Assembly (NCBI GenBank): GCA_016778765.1
Contig: JADHOV010000012.1
Location: forward strand, 1 to 64,000
Direction: 5' to 3'
Length of the DNA stretch: 64,000 nucleotides
Origin: Paracoccaceae bacterium
Lineage (GTDB): Bacteria > Pseudomonadota > Alphaproteobacteria > Rhodobacterales > Rhodobacteraceae
The notes beneath the pieces were generated by a model. It searched no databases and was not told the origin of the DNA. It saw nothing but the letters and a program-made list of their open reading frames with translations. Shown here piece by piece: positions 1 to 11,822 of this stretch (its first letter is position 1; each line of letters starts with the position of its first letter). A program made the position numbers and the translations under genes.

Positions 1-2052
<2,052 letters not shown>

Positions 2053-2104
2053 TCATGGTGCCAAATCATGGTTTGATTGTCACGCAATACGCAACGTAAA
2101 GGGT

Positions 2105-2482
2105 TTAAAAATCACTTTTGCGTGATGCGCGAAAAAGCCGCTTCAGAAGATCTATTTCAGCGCGCAATTCCGCCATCTCAGCGCGAAAATCTTCGCCGTT
2201 CAGATCACCGCCCGACAGCACGATCCGCGACAAAACTTTAGAGCTGCCCTGCTCAACAATCAAAAGCATATAAGTGCCAAACCCAACAGCCTCGGGCGGG
2301 ATTGGCACGGATAATTCATAACAATTTTCCATATCCAGAGCGTCAACCCGCACGCCGCGGATCGGGCGCCCTTGCAAAAGCACGTCAATCTTGGGCGGGG
2401 GCGCTTTCAAATCAGAAGATTGGCTTAGCAAAGCCCGCCAAATGCCTTCCGCGAAGCGCGTTGGCTCAATGCAAAGCGACAT
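2105..2482 (-). CDS. small conserved-type protein, function unknown
   Basis: 125 residues; I do not recognise a characterised family. The start was chosen at the ATG at 2480-2482 (MSLCIEPTRF) because a good ribosome site (GAAAGGAGT) sits just upstream; a longer reading from 2563 would run far into the upstream gene. The start lies inside the end of the DUF6478-like gene, with 17 bases of overlap, so the two are probably translationally coupled. There is no signal peptide or membrane segment. The C-terminus is charged and probably helical (RAEMAELRAEIDLLKRLF), perhaps a short coiled coil. The tight coupling suggests a partner role with the upstream protein; that is inference. Confidence 0.6.
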   Translation of the reverse strand: MSLCIEPTRFAEGIWRALLSQSSDLKAPPPKIDVLLQGRPIRGVRVDALDMENCYELSVPIPPEAVGFGTYMLLIVEQGSSKVLSRIVLSGGDLNGEDFRAEMAELRAEIDLLKRLFRASRKSDF

Positions 2483-3251
2483 CGGCACTCCTTTCGAAAT
2501 AACCATCTTCGGTAGAGAGATTGAAATCAATGATTTGAATTTGCGTGTACCGCGGAGCCTCAAAAATCAGATCGATCCAAAGCGGCGCGTCGGAATCTGC
2601 GCTTAATTTAAGCGGCCACAGTCTGAATTCCCACGAAAACTCACCATCTTCACGGTGATGCGTATCCGCCTGTAAAGACAGGTTATCCAGCTCAGGAATA
2701 TTGAGGCGGAGATGCGTATGCAATTCGGTTTCAAAATTTATACGAGCTCTACAAATCAACACCCCCGTATCCATAAGGCGCCGGCGGCTGCCCGTCGGCA
2801 GTTGGATCGCGAAAGATAAATAACTGCTTTTTAAATCGAAAATATCCAAACACATGCAATACTCGGCCCCGGTGTGAGCGGTTAAATCTTTTCGCTGGGC
2901 AAGCCAATATTTATCAATTGGTAAATGCTCTGGGCTAAACAATTGGATGTCTGAGCCCAAAGCAATGCTTCTACCTCCCAGATTCGCAGCGCTCATATCC
3001 ATTTTTATGCACCAAAAATCGGGACGCCACCCCCAAATATGAAAGCGGCCAGCTTTTCCCCTGCGCGCGGCTTGAAGCCACAGCTCTAAACCTGAGACAA
3101 ACCGCTCAAGCTGATGGCGCAAAATTTTAGACTGCTTATATACCCCCAATATGCGCGGCGGTTTTTGCGCGCGCGCCCATGAATTCGGCCGCGATAATAC
3201 ATGGAGAAGATACCTGCGGATCAGAAACGCCCGCATCGGCTTTAAAATCAC
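2466..3251 (-). CDS. DUF6478-like protein
   Basis: 261 residues, soluble, with no signal peptide. From memory it matches a Rhodobacteraceae-restricted family (DUF6478) of unknown function; the matching blocks are the WGWRPDFW segment near residue 74, SYLSFAIQLP near 146 and LWIDLIFEAPR near 228. No catalytic motif is evident. The first codon used is GTG at 3251; an in-frame ATG at 3236 (MRAFLIRRYL) is a reasonable alternative, and neither has a strong ribosome site. It overlaps the downstream 125-residue gene by 17 bases. The family name rests on recall and needs a profile search. Confidence 0.65.
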   Translation of the reverse strand: MILKPMRAFLIRRYLLHVLSRPNSWARAQKPPRILGVYKQSKILRHQLERFVSGLELWLQAARRGKAGRFHIWGWRPDFWCIKMDMSAANLGGRSIALGSDIQLFSPEHLPIDKYWLAQRKDLTAHTGAEYCMCLDIFDLKSSYLSFAIQLPTGSRRRLMDTGVLICRARINFETELHTHLRLNIPELDNLSLQADTHHREDGEFSWEFRLWPLKLSADSDAPLWIDLIFEAPRYTQIQIIDFNLSTEDGYFERSADVALH

Positions 3252-3345
3252 TGTCAGTCTCTAAATCAATTAACTATCAGGCAAGTATAGCAATAAATCA
3301 CATTCAAGCAATTTATCTTTTGCAGGCTTGCGCCCCTAAATAAGC

Positions 3346-3990
3346 CTATCCAACAGGGCGGGCTTTTGGACGCGGCACGCCAGAGGTATTTGGTTTTACA
3401 CTGGGCCGCCTTTTTGAGCCGACAGGGTGCACAGAAACGCCTTGCAAGCTGCGTGACAGAAGCATACGCGCCATATTTTTTGTAAACATCGTATCTGCTG
3501 GCATGTGAAGCGTGGCAATCAGCATGTGGTTATCGCGCAATTCAACGCCTTGCCACAAACTGTTTTGCAGCCCGGAAACAGATTGGGCTGCATGCGATGT
3601 GTTTTGAACAAAAATCTGCCGCTTATCGGCATAGATTGTTGACACATGTGCATTCGGGTTTGTCGCCTTGAACTGCTGGGTTGCATCGGCGAGGCTGATA
3701 TCCTGATCCGCCACCAATGACACTGTAATCACACCATAGGCCAGCAGACCGTCGCGTTCTGAGCAAGCCTGCAGCGTCACAAATTCTGCTGTTTCTGTGC
3801 TCTGGCCGAGATCTGGATTGACACAATAGCCCTTTGGCGGCCGAATAATAGCGCCCGAGGGAAAATTTTGCTGCGATATCAACCCTTCATATTGCGTGTT
3901 AAGAAGCGATGGAGGCCCAGCGCAGCCATACAGCGCCGTCATAAAACAGAAAATGGCCCGCTGACCAAAACGCCAGGGGGCCATATTCAT
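3346..3990 (-). CDS. putative lipoprotein coupled to ilvD
   Basis: 214 residues from the ATG at 3988-3990, two bases after the ilvD stop, so it is likely translated by reinitiation. The N-terminus has basic residues, a hydrophobic stretch (AIFCFMTAL) and a lipobox-like LYGC, giving a predicted lipid-modified Cys near residue 24 and an outer or inner membrane location facing the periplasm. The C-terminal end is a short basic, proline-rich tail (KRRPSVKPN...RPKARPVG). I do not recognise the domain. A longer in-frame reading to 4128 exists but lies wholly inside ilvD, so I rejected it. No link to branched-chain amino acid synthesis is apparent from the sequence. Confidence 0.65.
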   Translation of the reverse strand: MNMAPWRFGQRAIFCFMTALYGCAGPPSLLNTQYEGLISQQNFPSGAIIRPPKGYCVNPDLGQSTETAEFVTLQACSERDGLLAYGVITVSLVADQDISLADATQQFKATNPNAHVSTIYADKRQIFVQNTSHAAQSVSGLQNSLWQGVELRDNHMLIATLHMPADTMFTKNMARMLLSRSLQGVSVHPVGSKRRPSVKPNTSGVPRPKARPVG

Positions 3991-3992
3991 CT

Positions 3993-5720
3993 TCACAGAT
4001 CCATATACGCGTGTTTTTCGGCTTTGCCACCGGGATGGGTCACCGCGCCTTTGTAAATTTCTCCGACCAATTGCGAATATTTCCAAAGCGCACCTGCGGC
4101 ATAAATTGTATCGCGCGGGCCCGTCCATTGGGCCTTGCGCTCGGCCAGCTCTGCCTCGTCAAGCGCAACGCTGATTTCACCCTTCAACGCGTTCAGCGTG
4201 ATCATATCGCCATCTTTCAGCAAAGCGATCGGACCTCCATGCGCGGCTTCTGGGCCGACATGCCCAACGCAAAAACCCCGCGTTGCGCCAGAAAAGCGCC
4301 CGTCAGTGATCAGCGCCACTTTCTTGCCCATCCCTTGCCCTGAAAGCGCCGCCGTTGTGGCCAGCATTTCGCGCATGCCCGGGCCGCCAGCAGGCCCTTC
4401 ATTGCGGATCACAAACACGTCGCCTTCCTGATAGGTTCGGTTTTGAACAGCCTCAAACGCATCCTGCTCGCATTCAAATACGCGCGCAGGCCCGGTGAAA
4501 ACCTGAGCCTCTTCGGACATGCCCGCAACTTTCACAATCGCGCCTTCGGGCGCCAAATTGCCCTTCAAACCAACAACACCACCGGTTTTTGTCAGCGGAG
4601 TGGCTATTGGATAAATCACCCGCCCATCAGCTTCGCGGGTGATTTTATCCAAATCTTCCCCCATGCTATTGCCAGATGCGGTAAGACAATCTTCGTGCAA
4701 CAAACCGGCTTTGCGCAATTCTTTCATCACAACCGGCACGCCGCCCACCTCGTAAAGATCTTTTGCAACATATTTTCCGCCCGGCTTAAGATCCACAAAA
4801 TAGGGTGTGTCGCGGAAAATCTCGCACACATCTTCAAGATAAAAATCAATGCCGGCCTCATGTGCAATCGCTGGCAAATGCAGCCCAGCATTGGTCGAGC
4901 CTCCAGTGCATGCGACAACCCGCGCGGCGTTTTCAAGCGATTTCAACGTTACCACATCGCGCGCCCGAATATTCTTTTCAAGCAAGTTCATCACGGCGCG
5001 GCCCGAGGCTTCTGCGTATTGATCGCGGCTTTCATACGGGGCGGGAGCACCGGATGAGTTCATCAGCGCAAGACCAATAGCCTCAGACACACAGGCCATC
5101 GTATTGGCCGTAAATTGCCCACCACAGGCCCCTGCCGAGGGGCAGGCTACAGCTTCCAGCTTTTCAAGATCGCAGGTGCTTAGATTGCCCGCCTGATGTT
5201 GACCCACGGCTTCGAAAACATCCTGCACTGTGACATCTTTGCCATCCAAACGTCCCGGTAGAATAGAGCCACCGTATAAAAACACAGAAGGAACGTTCAA
5301 GCGCACCATCGCCATCATCATTCCAGGCAGAGATTTATCGCAACCGGCCAAACCAACCAGCGCATCATAGCAATGCCCGCGCATCGTCAATTCAACCGTA
5401 TCGGCGATGGCTTCACGGCTGGCCAGCGAGCTGCGCATCCCCTCATGGCCCATCGCAATCCCATCGGTAACCGTGATGGTGGTGAATTCACGCGGTGTAC
5501 CCAGCGCTTGTTTGACGCCCATTTTGGCAGATTGTGCCTGACGGTTTAGCGCGATATTGCAGGGTGCCGCTTCGTTCCAGCAGGTGGCAACACCGATCAG
5601 TGGTTGATGAATTTCTTCTTCCGTCATGCCCATCGCATAATAATAGGACCGATGCGGTGCCCGAGAGGGACCTTCAGTAACATGACGGCTTGGTAGCTTA
5701 GATTTATCGAATTTACTCAC
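3993..5720 (-). CDS. ilvD: dihydroxy-acid dehydratase
   Basis: Dehydrates 2,3-dihydroxy-3-methylbutanoate and -pentanoate in valine, isoleucine and leucine synthesis in the cytosol. It is 575 residues, the usual size for the shorter IlvD form. The three cysteines expected to bind the Fe-S cluster are visible: C47 (TCWNE), C127 (GCDKS) and C199 (GACGG); the pattern is typical of the [2Fe-2S] type. The C-terminal half carries the GRFSGATRG and GHVGPEA blocks. The start is GTG at 5718-5720, preceded by AAGGGAGAG. A lipoprotein gene begins two bases after the stop. No other ilv gene is in the window and I see no leader attenuator upstream. Confidence 0.96.
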   Translation of the reverse strand: MSKFDKSKLPSRHVTEGPSRAPHRSYYYAMGMTEEEIHQPLIGVATCWNEAAPCNIALNRQAQSAKMGVKQALGTPREFTTITVTDGIAMGHEGMRSSLASREAIADTVELTMRGHCYDALVGLAGCDKSLPGMMMAMVRLNVPSVFLYGGSILPGRLDGKDVTVQDVFEAVGQHQAGNLSTCDLEKLEAVACPSAGACGGQFTANTMACVSEAIGLALMNSSGAPAPYESRDQYAEASGRAVMNLLEKNIRARDVVTLKSLENAARVVACTGGSTNAGLHLPAIAHEAGIDFYLEDVCEIFRDTPYFVDLKPGGKYVAKDLYEVGGVPVVMKELRKAGLLHEDCLTASGNSMGEDLDKITREADGRVIYPIATPLTKTGGVVGLKGNLAPEGAIVKVAGMSEEAQVFTGPARVFECEQDAFEAVQNRTYQEGDVFVIRNEGPAGGPGMREMLATTAALSGQGMGKKVALITDGRFSGATRGFCVGHVGPEAAHGGPIALLKDGDMITLNALKGEISVALDEAELAERKAQWTGPRDTIYAAGALWKYSQLVGEIYKGAVTHPGGKAEKHAYMDL

Positions 5721-6007
5721 GGTCTCTCTCCCTTATGCGTTGATTGGTCATACAAAAGCCCAAAAGGCGAAACAAGTCGCTTTCTTCTGTCAGATAAAAA
5801 ATCAACATTACAAAGTGCTGAAATGGCTCAGCGCTTTCAAAACGAAAACCGGCGACAGCCTTTAAATTATGCGGCCGTTAAGGCGGTTTTTTGCAGGGTG
5901 GAAAGGCATAAGGCCACCCAAAGTCAGCAAAGCCTATTGAAACCAGCTGGTAGATACCCCACCTCTCAAGCAATGTATCGCTGCTGTTATCAATAAGGGG
6001 AACTTGA
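5721..6007. other. intergenic region between divergent ilvD and CPBP genes
   Basis: This 287-base gap must hold the promoters for both divergent genes. I see no clear sigma-70 boxes, no attenuator-like leader peptide and no strong operator palindrome. A 72-codon minus-strand reading (5878-6096) overlaps the CPBP gene and looks like a shadow. Confidence 0.4.
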
Positions 6008-6925
6008 TTGTCAGACAGGCTGTTCCACCCCTCTGTTTTTGGCAATAGATCGCAGATCTGGCGCATATGTTTGGGCCTTTTTCTGATCGTAATCATCTAT
6101 GTCTCTTCTAGCTTTGGTTGGTTTATAGTGCTTGATCGCCTGGCACAGATACGGCTTGAAGGGCTGGGCAGCACACCTGCAGATTTAGCCGCTCTCTTAT
6201 TTTCTTTTTTCTTCATTTGGCTGGGCATCGCGCTGGTGTGCCGCTGGCTGCATCGCCACTCTCTGCATGCGCTTTATGGGCCCACCTATAAGATCAATTG
6301 GCAGCATTTTCTTATTGGTGCTGGCCTCGCCTTTGCCACGGCCATCATCAGCGAAACCAGCATCTCTATTGTTTCCTGGTATTTCTTTGACCCCTCGAGC
6401 CAAGCAAACCCCAATATTACCGCAACGCTTTGGCTCCGATGGGTTATCCCCATATCTGCTCTGATTTTTGTGCAGATCGGGGCAGAAGAAATGCTGTTTC
6501 GTGGCTATTTACTACAGCATATCCGCGCCAGAGGCGGGCGCTTCTGGTGGTCAATTTTTCTGCCCTCATTCCTCTTTGGCATGTTGCATTTTGATTTTCC
6601 TATTTTTGGCGTGAATGCTTTTTTTTACATGTTACACACAAGCGTGGCAGGTATAATTTTATGCCTTGTCACGCTAAAAACGGGTAATTTAGGGGCGGCC
6701 CTTGGCCTTCATTTTGGAGTAAACGCGTTAATGCTGATCTTTGGGCTTGAAGGGCATTTAGATGGCATGTCGCTCTTCATGATACAGCTCGATCCAAAAG
6801 GGGCGCAAGCCGCTTTAAGCTTTTTGATCTTCACGCTATTCGAAGGTCTGGCATTTCTGATCTGGTTGCGTTGGATCAATCAAAAGCGCGGGCAGGCCTT
6901 TGTTGTAGAAAACCGCCCGCCTTAG
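6008..6925 (+). CDS. CPBP family intramembrane metalloprotease
   Basis: 305 residues with about eight hydrophobic segments. It carries all three motifs of the CPBP (Abi/CAAX-processing) family: EEMLFR with E160, E161 and R165, FLFGMLH ending in H194, and HFGVN with H235 and N239, so the putative metal site is intact. Members cleave or modify membrane substrates or act in bacteriocin self-protection; the substrate here cannot be inferred. The start is TTG at 6008, supported by AAGGGGA a few bases upstream; there is no in-frame ATG before residue 170. It stands alone between divergent ilvD and the accD-folC pair. Confidence 0.85.
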   Translation: MSDRLFHPSVFGNRSQIWRICLGLFLIVIIYVSSSFGWFIVLDRLAQIRLEGLGSTPADLAALLFSFFFIWLGIALVCRWLHRHSLHALYGPTYKINWQHFLIGAGLAFATAIISETSISIVSWYFFDPSSQANPNITATLWLRWVIPISALIFVQIGAEEMLFRGYLLQHIRARGGRFWWSIFLPSFLFGMLHFDFPIFGVNAFFYMLHTSVAGIILCLVTLKTGNLGAALGLHFGVNALMLIFGLEGHLDGMSLFMIQLDPKGAQAALSFLIFTLFEGLAFLIWLRWINQKRGQAFVVENRPP

Positions 6926-7116
6926 GATGGCATTCCCCCAATTCAATGGCAGGGCAGATTTGTCTTTATCCAGGATCAACGTTTTTGCCGGCATAACACA
7001 TGCTGCCTGCGCATGAAAAACAATGTGCTTTTAGAACCGCTTTTGCGCTTCGCTGATTGCAATTTACCGCAAGCCAGCTTATTTCAAGAAAAACAAAAAA
7101 CAGCAGGACGTCAGGC

Positions 7117-8049
7117 ATGAATTGGATCACAAACTATGTCCGCCCACGCATAAACTCAATTTTCTCGCGGCGCGAAGTGCCCGAGAACCTCTGGACCAAA
7201 TGCACTGACTGCGGCAGCATGCTGTTTCACCGCGAGTTGAGCGAGAATCTGAACGTTTGCACCCAATGCGGGCATCATATGGGGATCAGCCCGCGGGCCC
7301 GATTTGAAAGCCTGTTTGATGGCGGCATTTTCGTGGATGTACCCGTGCCAGAACCCATCGCCGATCCGCTGAATTTTAGGGATCAGAAAAAATACCCTGA
7401 CCGTATGAAAGCGGCCCAAAAAAATACCGGCGAAGAAGAAGCAATGCTGGTGGCCGAGGGCGAAATCGGGCGCACGCCCATCATTGCCGCGGCGCAAGAT
7501 TTTTCTTTTATGGGCGGCTCGATGGGCATGTATGTTGGCAATGCGATCATTGCAGCCGCCGAGCGCGCGGTGAAATTGAACCGTCCGCTTATCCTATTTT
7601 CTTCTGCGGGCGGCGCGCGCATGCAAGAAGGTATTCTTAGCTTGATGCAAATGCCGCGCAGCACCGTGGCCATTCAGATGCTCAAGGAAGCAGGGTTGCC
7701 ATATATTGTGGTACTCACGCATCCCACAACGGGTGGGGTGACCGCATCTTATGCGATGTTGGGGGATGTTCAAATTGCTGAACCAAACGCCTTGATTTGT
7801 TTTGCTGGCCCGCGCGTGATCGAACAAACCATTCGTGAAAAGCTGCCGGAAGGATTTCAGAGGGCTGAATATCTGCTCGATCACGGCATGTTGGATCGCG
7901 TGACGGCGCGCACTGAAATGCGCGATGAGTTGATCACAATTGTACGCCTGTTGCTGAGGTTGAGCCCGGCCATTAAAGGCGATTTGCCCAAACCAACGGA
8001 CCCGCAGCTTGAGGAAAAAAGCACCGCGGCAAAGCCCAAGAAAAAATGA
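7117..8049 (+). CDS. accD: acetyl-CoA carboxylase carboxyltransferase subunit beta
   Basis: Beta subunit of the carboxyltransferase that makes malonyl-CoA with AccA, using carboxybiotin-BCCP. It is 310 residues from ATG 7117 (MNWITNYVRPRI, the usual alphaproteobacterial N-terminus); the frame is open back to 7057 but that extension is not conserved in style. The zinc ribbon is complete: C29, C32, C48, C51. The crotonase-type core contains SSAGGARMQEG and THPTTGGVTASYAMLGD, the acetyl-CoA and oxyanion regions. The basic C-terminal tail (KPKKK) is common. folC overlaps its stop by four bases (ATGA), a classic accD-folC arrangement. Confidence 0.97.
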   Translation: MNWITNYVRPRINSIFSRREVPENLWTKCTDCGSMLFHRELSENLNVCTQCGHHMGISPRARFESLFDGGIFVDVPVPEPIADPLNFRDQKKYPDRMKAAQKNTGEEEAMLVAEGEIGRTPIIAAAQDFSFMGGSMGMYVGNAIIAAAERAVKLNRPLILFSSAGGARMQEGILSLMQMPRSTVAIQMLKEAGLPYIVVLTHPTTGGVTASYAMLGDVQIAEPNALICFAGPRVIEQTIREKLPEGFQRAEYLLDHGMLDRVTARTEMRDELITIVRLLLRLSPAIKGDLPKPTDPQLEEKSTAAKPKKK

Positions 8050-9320
8050 CGATTGATCATTCTGACGCCATTTTAACCCGAATGATGGCGCTACATCCTA
8101 AAGTGATTGATCTGACGCTCGATCGGGTTTGGCGGTTACTCGATCGCTTGGGGAATCCACAAGAGCAGCTGCCACCGGTGGTTCATATCGCGGGCACCAA
8201 CGGCAAGGGCAGCACGCTGGCGATGATCCGTGCCGGATTGGAAGCTGCAGAAAAGCGCGTGCATGCCTATACCTCGCCGCATCTTGCCCGTTTTCACGAA
8301 CGGATCCGCTTGGCCGGCGCACTGATCAGCGAACCCGAACTCAGCCAGCGTCTTGAAGACTGTTATCAAACCAATGGCGCTGATCCGATCACCTATTTTG
8401 AAATCACTACCTGCGCCGCGCTGAAGGCGATGGCCGAATGCGCCGCTGATTTCACGCTGTTAGAGGTCGGCTTGGGGGGGCGGCTGGATGCAACCAATGT
8501 GATCGCGAAACCCAAGCTCAGCATTATCACGCCAATTTCGATCGATCACCAGCAGTTTTTGGGCGACACGCTGCCCGAAATCGCAGCGGAAAAAGCCGGT
8601 ATCATAAAATCAGGCGTACCCGTCATTATCGGGCCGCAGCAAGAGGCGGCGCTTGAGGTCATCGAAGCCCACGCCCAGCGGTTGCACGCGCCGGTGCAGG
8701 TTTATGGTCAGCATTGGCATGTCAGCGAAGAGCGCGGGCGGTTGATTTTTCAAGATGAATGCGGCTTGCTTGATTTGCCGCTGCCCAATCTTCCTGGCGC
8801 GCATCAAATTCAAAACGCAGGCACCGCCCTGGCCGCCTTGCGGCATTTAGGACTGAAAGAAAGCGCCTGCGAGGCCGCTATCACGCAAGCGCAATGGCCG
8901 GCGCGCCTACAACGGCTGCGCGAAGGGCCCTTACCCGCGCTGGCCCCGGGGGCCGAGCTTTGGCTGGATGGGGGGCATAATCCGGCCGCTGGGGACGCGC
9001 TTGCCCAATTTTTAGCAAGCTTGCCCAAGCGGCCCACTTATTTGATCTGCGGAATGCTGAACACGAAAGATATCAGCGGGTATCTGGCGCCTTTACGCGC
9101 GGTCAGCGAAACGCTGTTTTCGGTTTCAATTCCAAATGAAGTAAATACGCTCAGCGCAGATGACACGGCCCGCAATGCCGCCGCTGTCGGATTTGATGCG
9201 CACTCTGCGCAAACCGTCGACGCCGCTTTACACGCGATCAGCGTGCAAACGCCCCAAGCCCGCATCGTCATCTGCGGGTCGCTCTATTTGGCGGGGATGA
9301 TCCTCAGGCAAAACGGTTAG
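8046..9320 (+). CDS. folC: bifunctional folylpolyglutamate/dihydrofolate synthase
   Basis: Adds L-glutamate to dihydropteroate and to reduced folates with ATP. It is 424 residues, normal for the family. The Mur-ligase-type P-loop GTNGKGS is at residues 50-56, the omega-loop region is YTSPHLARFHERI, and the DGGHNPAA block marks the C-terminal domain. Its ATG overlaps the accD stop by four bases, so translation is coupled. Three bases after the stop lies a small hairpin (TGGCGC, loop GTTTA, GCGCCA at 9323-9339) without a T tract, in the 23-base gap to convergent zapE. Confidence 0.96.
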   Translation: MTIDHSDAILTRMMALHPKVIDLTLDRVWRLLDRLGNPQEQLPPVVHIAGTNGKGSTLAMIRAGLEAAEKRVHAYTSPHLARFHERIRLAGALISEPELSQRLEDCYQTNGADPITYFEITTCAALKAMAECAADFTLLEVGLGGRLDATNVIAKPKLSIITPISIDHQQFLGDTLPEIAAEKAGIIKSGVPVIIGPQQEAALEVIEAHAQRLHAPVQVYGQHWHVSEERGRLIFQDECGLLDLPLPNLPGAHQIQNAGTALAALRHLGLKESACEAAITQAQWPARLQRLREGPLPALAPGAELWLDGGHNPAAGDALAQFLASLPKRPTYLICGMLNTKDISGYLAPLRAVSETLFSVSIPNEVNTLSADDTARNAAAVGFDAHSAQTVDAALHAISVQTPQARIVICGSLYLAGMILRQNG

Positions 9321-9343
9321 GCTGGCGCGTTTAGCGCCAAAGA

Positions 9344-10411
9344 TCATGCTCTATCTTGCGCCCAGTCCGCGGCTTGCATTTCGCGTAAACGGCTGGCGGT
9401 GCGTTCGAATTCAAAGCTGCCCTCCCCCTCAAGATAAAGCATTTCGGGCCGCGCCGCCGCAGAACAGACCAGGCGCACCTTTGCTTCATAAAGCGCATCG
9501 ATCAAGGTCACAAAACGCTTTGCCTCATTGAAATTATTGCGCCCCAATTGGGGAATATCGTCTAGGAACAAAACCCGAAGATTATCGGCAAGCACCAAGT
9601 AATCTGCAGGGCCTAACATAGCGCCGCATAGATCATAAAAATCAAACCGCCCAACACCATTGATATAGGCAGGCACCACCAAATCGCGGCCCTTAACCAC
9701 CAAGGTCAGGGTTTGGCTATCCTCACCGGAAAATTCACGCCAAAGCATATCTAACTCGGCGCGGGCTTCCCGCCCCAAAGGCGTAAAATAAACCGATCGC
9801 CCTGCGATCCGATTTTGCCGAAAATCGATTTCACTGGCCATGTCGTGAATCGCGAACCGCTCTCGGATCAATGCGATGAAAGGTAAGAAAAGTTGTCGAT
9901 TTAACCCGTTTTTATAAAGATCCTCGGGCACGCGGTTTGACGTGGTTATGACCGTCACGCCCTGGTCTAACAACAATTCAAACAACCGGCCCACGATCAT
10001 CGCATCGGCAATGTCTTTGATCTGCATCTCATCCAATGCCAACACGCGAATATCTTTCGCAATCACCTGACAAACCGGTAGCAATGCGTCTTTCGCATTC
10101 GTTTGGCGCGCGAGATGCAAGGCAGCCTGAACCTCTTGCATAAAGGCATGGAAATGTACCCGCCGCACCGCCACGGCCAAGCTGTTTGCGAATAAATCCA
10201 TCAAATAGGATTTGCCGCCCCCCACGCCGCCCCAAATATACAGCCCTTTAACCGCGCTCGCTTTGGTTCGGCCAAAAAACCCACGCCTCACAGGCCGCTC
10301 AAGCGCCTCAAGCAAAGCATCAAGCTTTGGCAAGAGTGCCTGCTGCGCTGGATCAGCGCTGATTGCTCCGGATATGACGTTTTCGCGATAGCGCTGTGAT
10401 ACTCTGCCCAT
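9344..10411 (-). CDS. zapE: cell division ATPase ZapE (AFG1-like)
   Basis: 355-residue AFG1/LACE1-type P-loop ATPase. Walker A is GGVGGGKS at 61-68, Walker B LALDEMQ at about 124-130, followed by the TTSNRVPEDLYKNGL sensor region typical of the family. In E. coli ZapE binds FtsZ and destabilises rings late in division; the mitochondrial homologue helps protein quality control, so function may be broader. Start ATG 10411. It is convergent with folC and transcribed alone. Confidence 0.92.
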   Translation of the reverse strand: MGRVSQRYRENVISGAISADPAQQALLPKLDALLEALERPVRRGFFGRTKASAVKGLYIWGGVGGGKSYLMDLFANSLAVAVRRVHFHAFMQEVQAALHLARQTNAKDALLPVCQVIAKDIRVLALDEMQIKDIADAMIVGRLFELLLDQGVTVITTSNRVPEDLYKNGLNRQLFLPFIALIRERFAIHDMASEIDFRQNRIAGRSVYFTPLGREARAELDMLWREFSGEDSQTLTLVVKGRDLVVPAYINGVGRFDFYDLCGAMLGPADYLVLADNLRVLFLDDIPQLGRNNFNEAKRFVTLIDALYEAKVRLVCSAAARPEMLYLEGEGSFEFERTASRLREMQAADWAQDRA

Positions 10412-10557
10412 AAGGCGGGCTTACTATGAACCGATCTTGATTTAAAGACATTGGCACCAACCGCCGCGCGCAAAATCACGAACGGCTTGTAAATCTACGC
10501 CCTGAGGCTAGCTTAGGTAGGCCAAGGGATCTGACGCGCGTTCAAAGGGTTAACCAA

Positions 10558-11799
10558 ATGTCTCAGACACATCGCCTGATCACGCCTATTTTGATCATGG
10601 GCAGCATTATTCTTCTGATAAATTTTGCGATCAGAGCGTCCTTTGGGGTGTTTCAAATTCCAATCGCAAACGAATTTGGCTGGGCACGCGAGGAATTTTC
10701 ACTGGCACTGGCGATCCAGAACCTCGCTTGGGGCATTGGGCAGCCGATCTTTGGGGCAATCGCCGATAAACTTGGCGATCGAAAAGCCATTATTTTAGGC
10801 GCTTTGGTCTATGCAGCTGGGCTGGTGCTTTCGGCTTTTGCCACCTTGCCCGAGGCGCATCAGGTTTATGAGGTTCTGGTTGGCTTTGGGGTTGCGGGCA
10901 CCGGATTTGGCGTGATCCTTGCCATTATCGGGCGCGCCAGCAGCGATGAGCACCGCTCGATGTCATTGGCCATCGCAACGGCTGCGGGCAGCGCAGGGCA
11001 GGTGGTTGGCCCGCTCTTGGCGCAATTGCTTCTATCGGCAATGCCATGGCAAACTGTATTTCTTCTTTTTGCAGGCATCATTTTAGCCACGCTTCTCTTA
11101 CTGCCAATGATGCGGGTTGCCCCGCGCGCGCGAACAGCAGAAGAAGAAGCCTCGCTCAGCGCGATCGTAGGACGCGCCATGCAAGATTCGAATTATATCT
11201 TGATCTTTTTGGGCTTTTTTAGCTGCGGCTATCAATTGGGGTTTATGACAGCCCATTTCCCCGCCTTTATCACCGAAGCATGCGGCGCAATTACCCCAGG
11301 TGGTTTCCTCTATTCGCTGGGGATTACCTCAACCTCGACGCTTGGCGCAGCTGCCCTATCCGTGATTGGACTGACAAATATAGCCGGCACTTTAACAGCC
11401 GGATATTTGGGCAATCGCTATTCCAAGAAAAACCTATTAGCAGCTGTTTATCTGGCTCGCGCATTGGTAACGTTTGGCTTTATAAGCTTTCCCATTACGC
11501 CTCTCAGCGTGCTCATCTTTTCCGCGCTTATGGGCATGCTTTGGCTGGCCACCGTGCCGCTTACAAGCGGGCTTGTCGCCTATATTTTTGGACTGCGCTA
11601 TATGGGCACGCTGTACGGTATTGTGTTCTTCTCGCACCAGCTTGGCAGCTTTATCGGAATCTGGTTGGGCGGGCGAATGTTTGACGTCAATGGCAGCTAC
11701 ACATTAGTGTGGTGGATTGGCGTTGGTGTCGGGCTGTTCAGCGCGCTGGTGCATCTGCCGATCCGCGAAAAACCAACTGTGATGCTTGGGGCAAATTAA
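10558..11799 (+). CDS. MFS transporter (OFA/monocarboxylate-like)
   Basis: 413 residues, about twelve hydrophobic segments in two halves. The loop between helices 2 and 3 reads GAIADKLGDRKAI, a major facilitator signature, and the second half repeats it as GYLGNRYSKKN. The overall style (FGVFQIPIANEFGW start, long internal loop of charged residues near 190-205) resembles oxalate/formate antiporter and monocarboxylate carriers. The substrate cannot be named. Start ATG 10558. It converges on the alpha/beta hydrolase, with 23 bases between stops. Confidence 0.88.
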   Translation: MSQTHRLITPILIMGSIILLINFAIRASFGVFQIPIANEFGWAREEFSLALAIQNLAWGIGQPIFGAIADKLGDRKAIILGALVYAAGLVLSAFATLPEAHQVYEVLVGFGVAGTGFGVILAIIGRASSDEHRSMSLAIATAAGSAGQVVGPLLAQLLLSAMPWQTVFLLFAGIILATLLLLPMMRVAPRARTAEEEASLSAIVGRAMQDSNYILIFLGFFSCGYQLGFMTAHFPAFITEACGAITPGGFLYSLGITSTSTLGAAALSVIGLTNIAGTLTAGYLGNRYSKKNLLAAVYLARALVTFGFISFPITPLSVLIFSALMGMLWLATVPLTSGLVAYIFGLRYMGTLYGIVFFSHQLGSFIGIWLGGRMFDVNGSYTLVWWIGVGVGLFSALVHLPIREKPTVMLGAN

Positions 11800-11822
11800 C
11801 CGGGCGTGCCAAGCGATGGCCT

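Noticed and set aside
4443-5057. 204-codon plus-strand reading
   Set aside because: It lies entirely opposite ilvD, whose protein is complete and well conserved, and it shows no domain.
9323-9339. Hairpin TGGCGC/GCGCCA between folC and zapE as a terminator
   Set aside because: The stem is only six bases and has no T run on either strand; it is mentioned with folC but not called.
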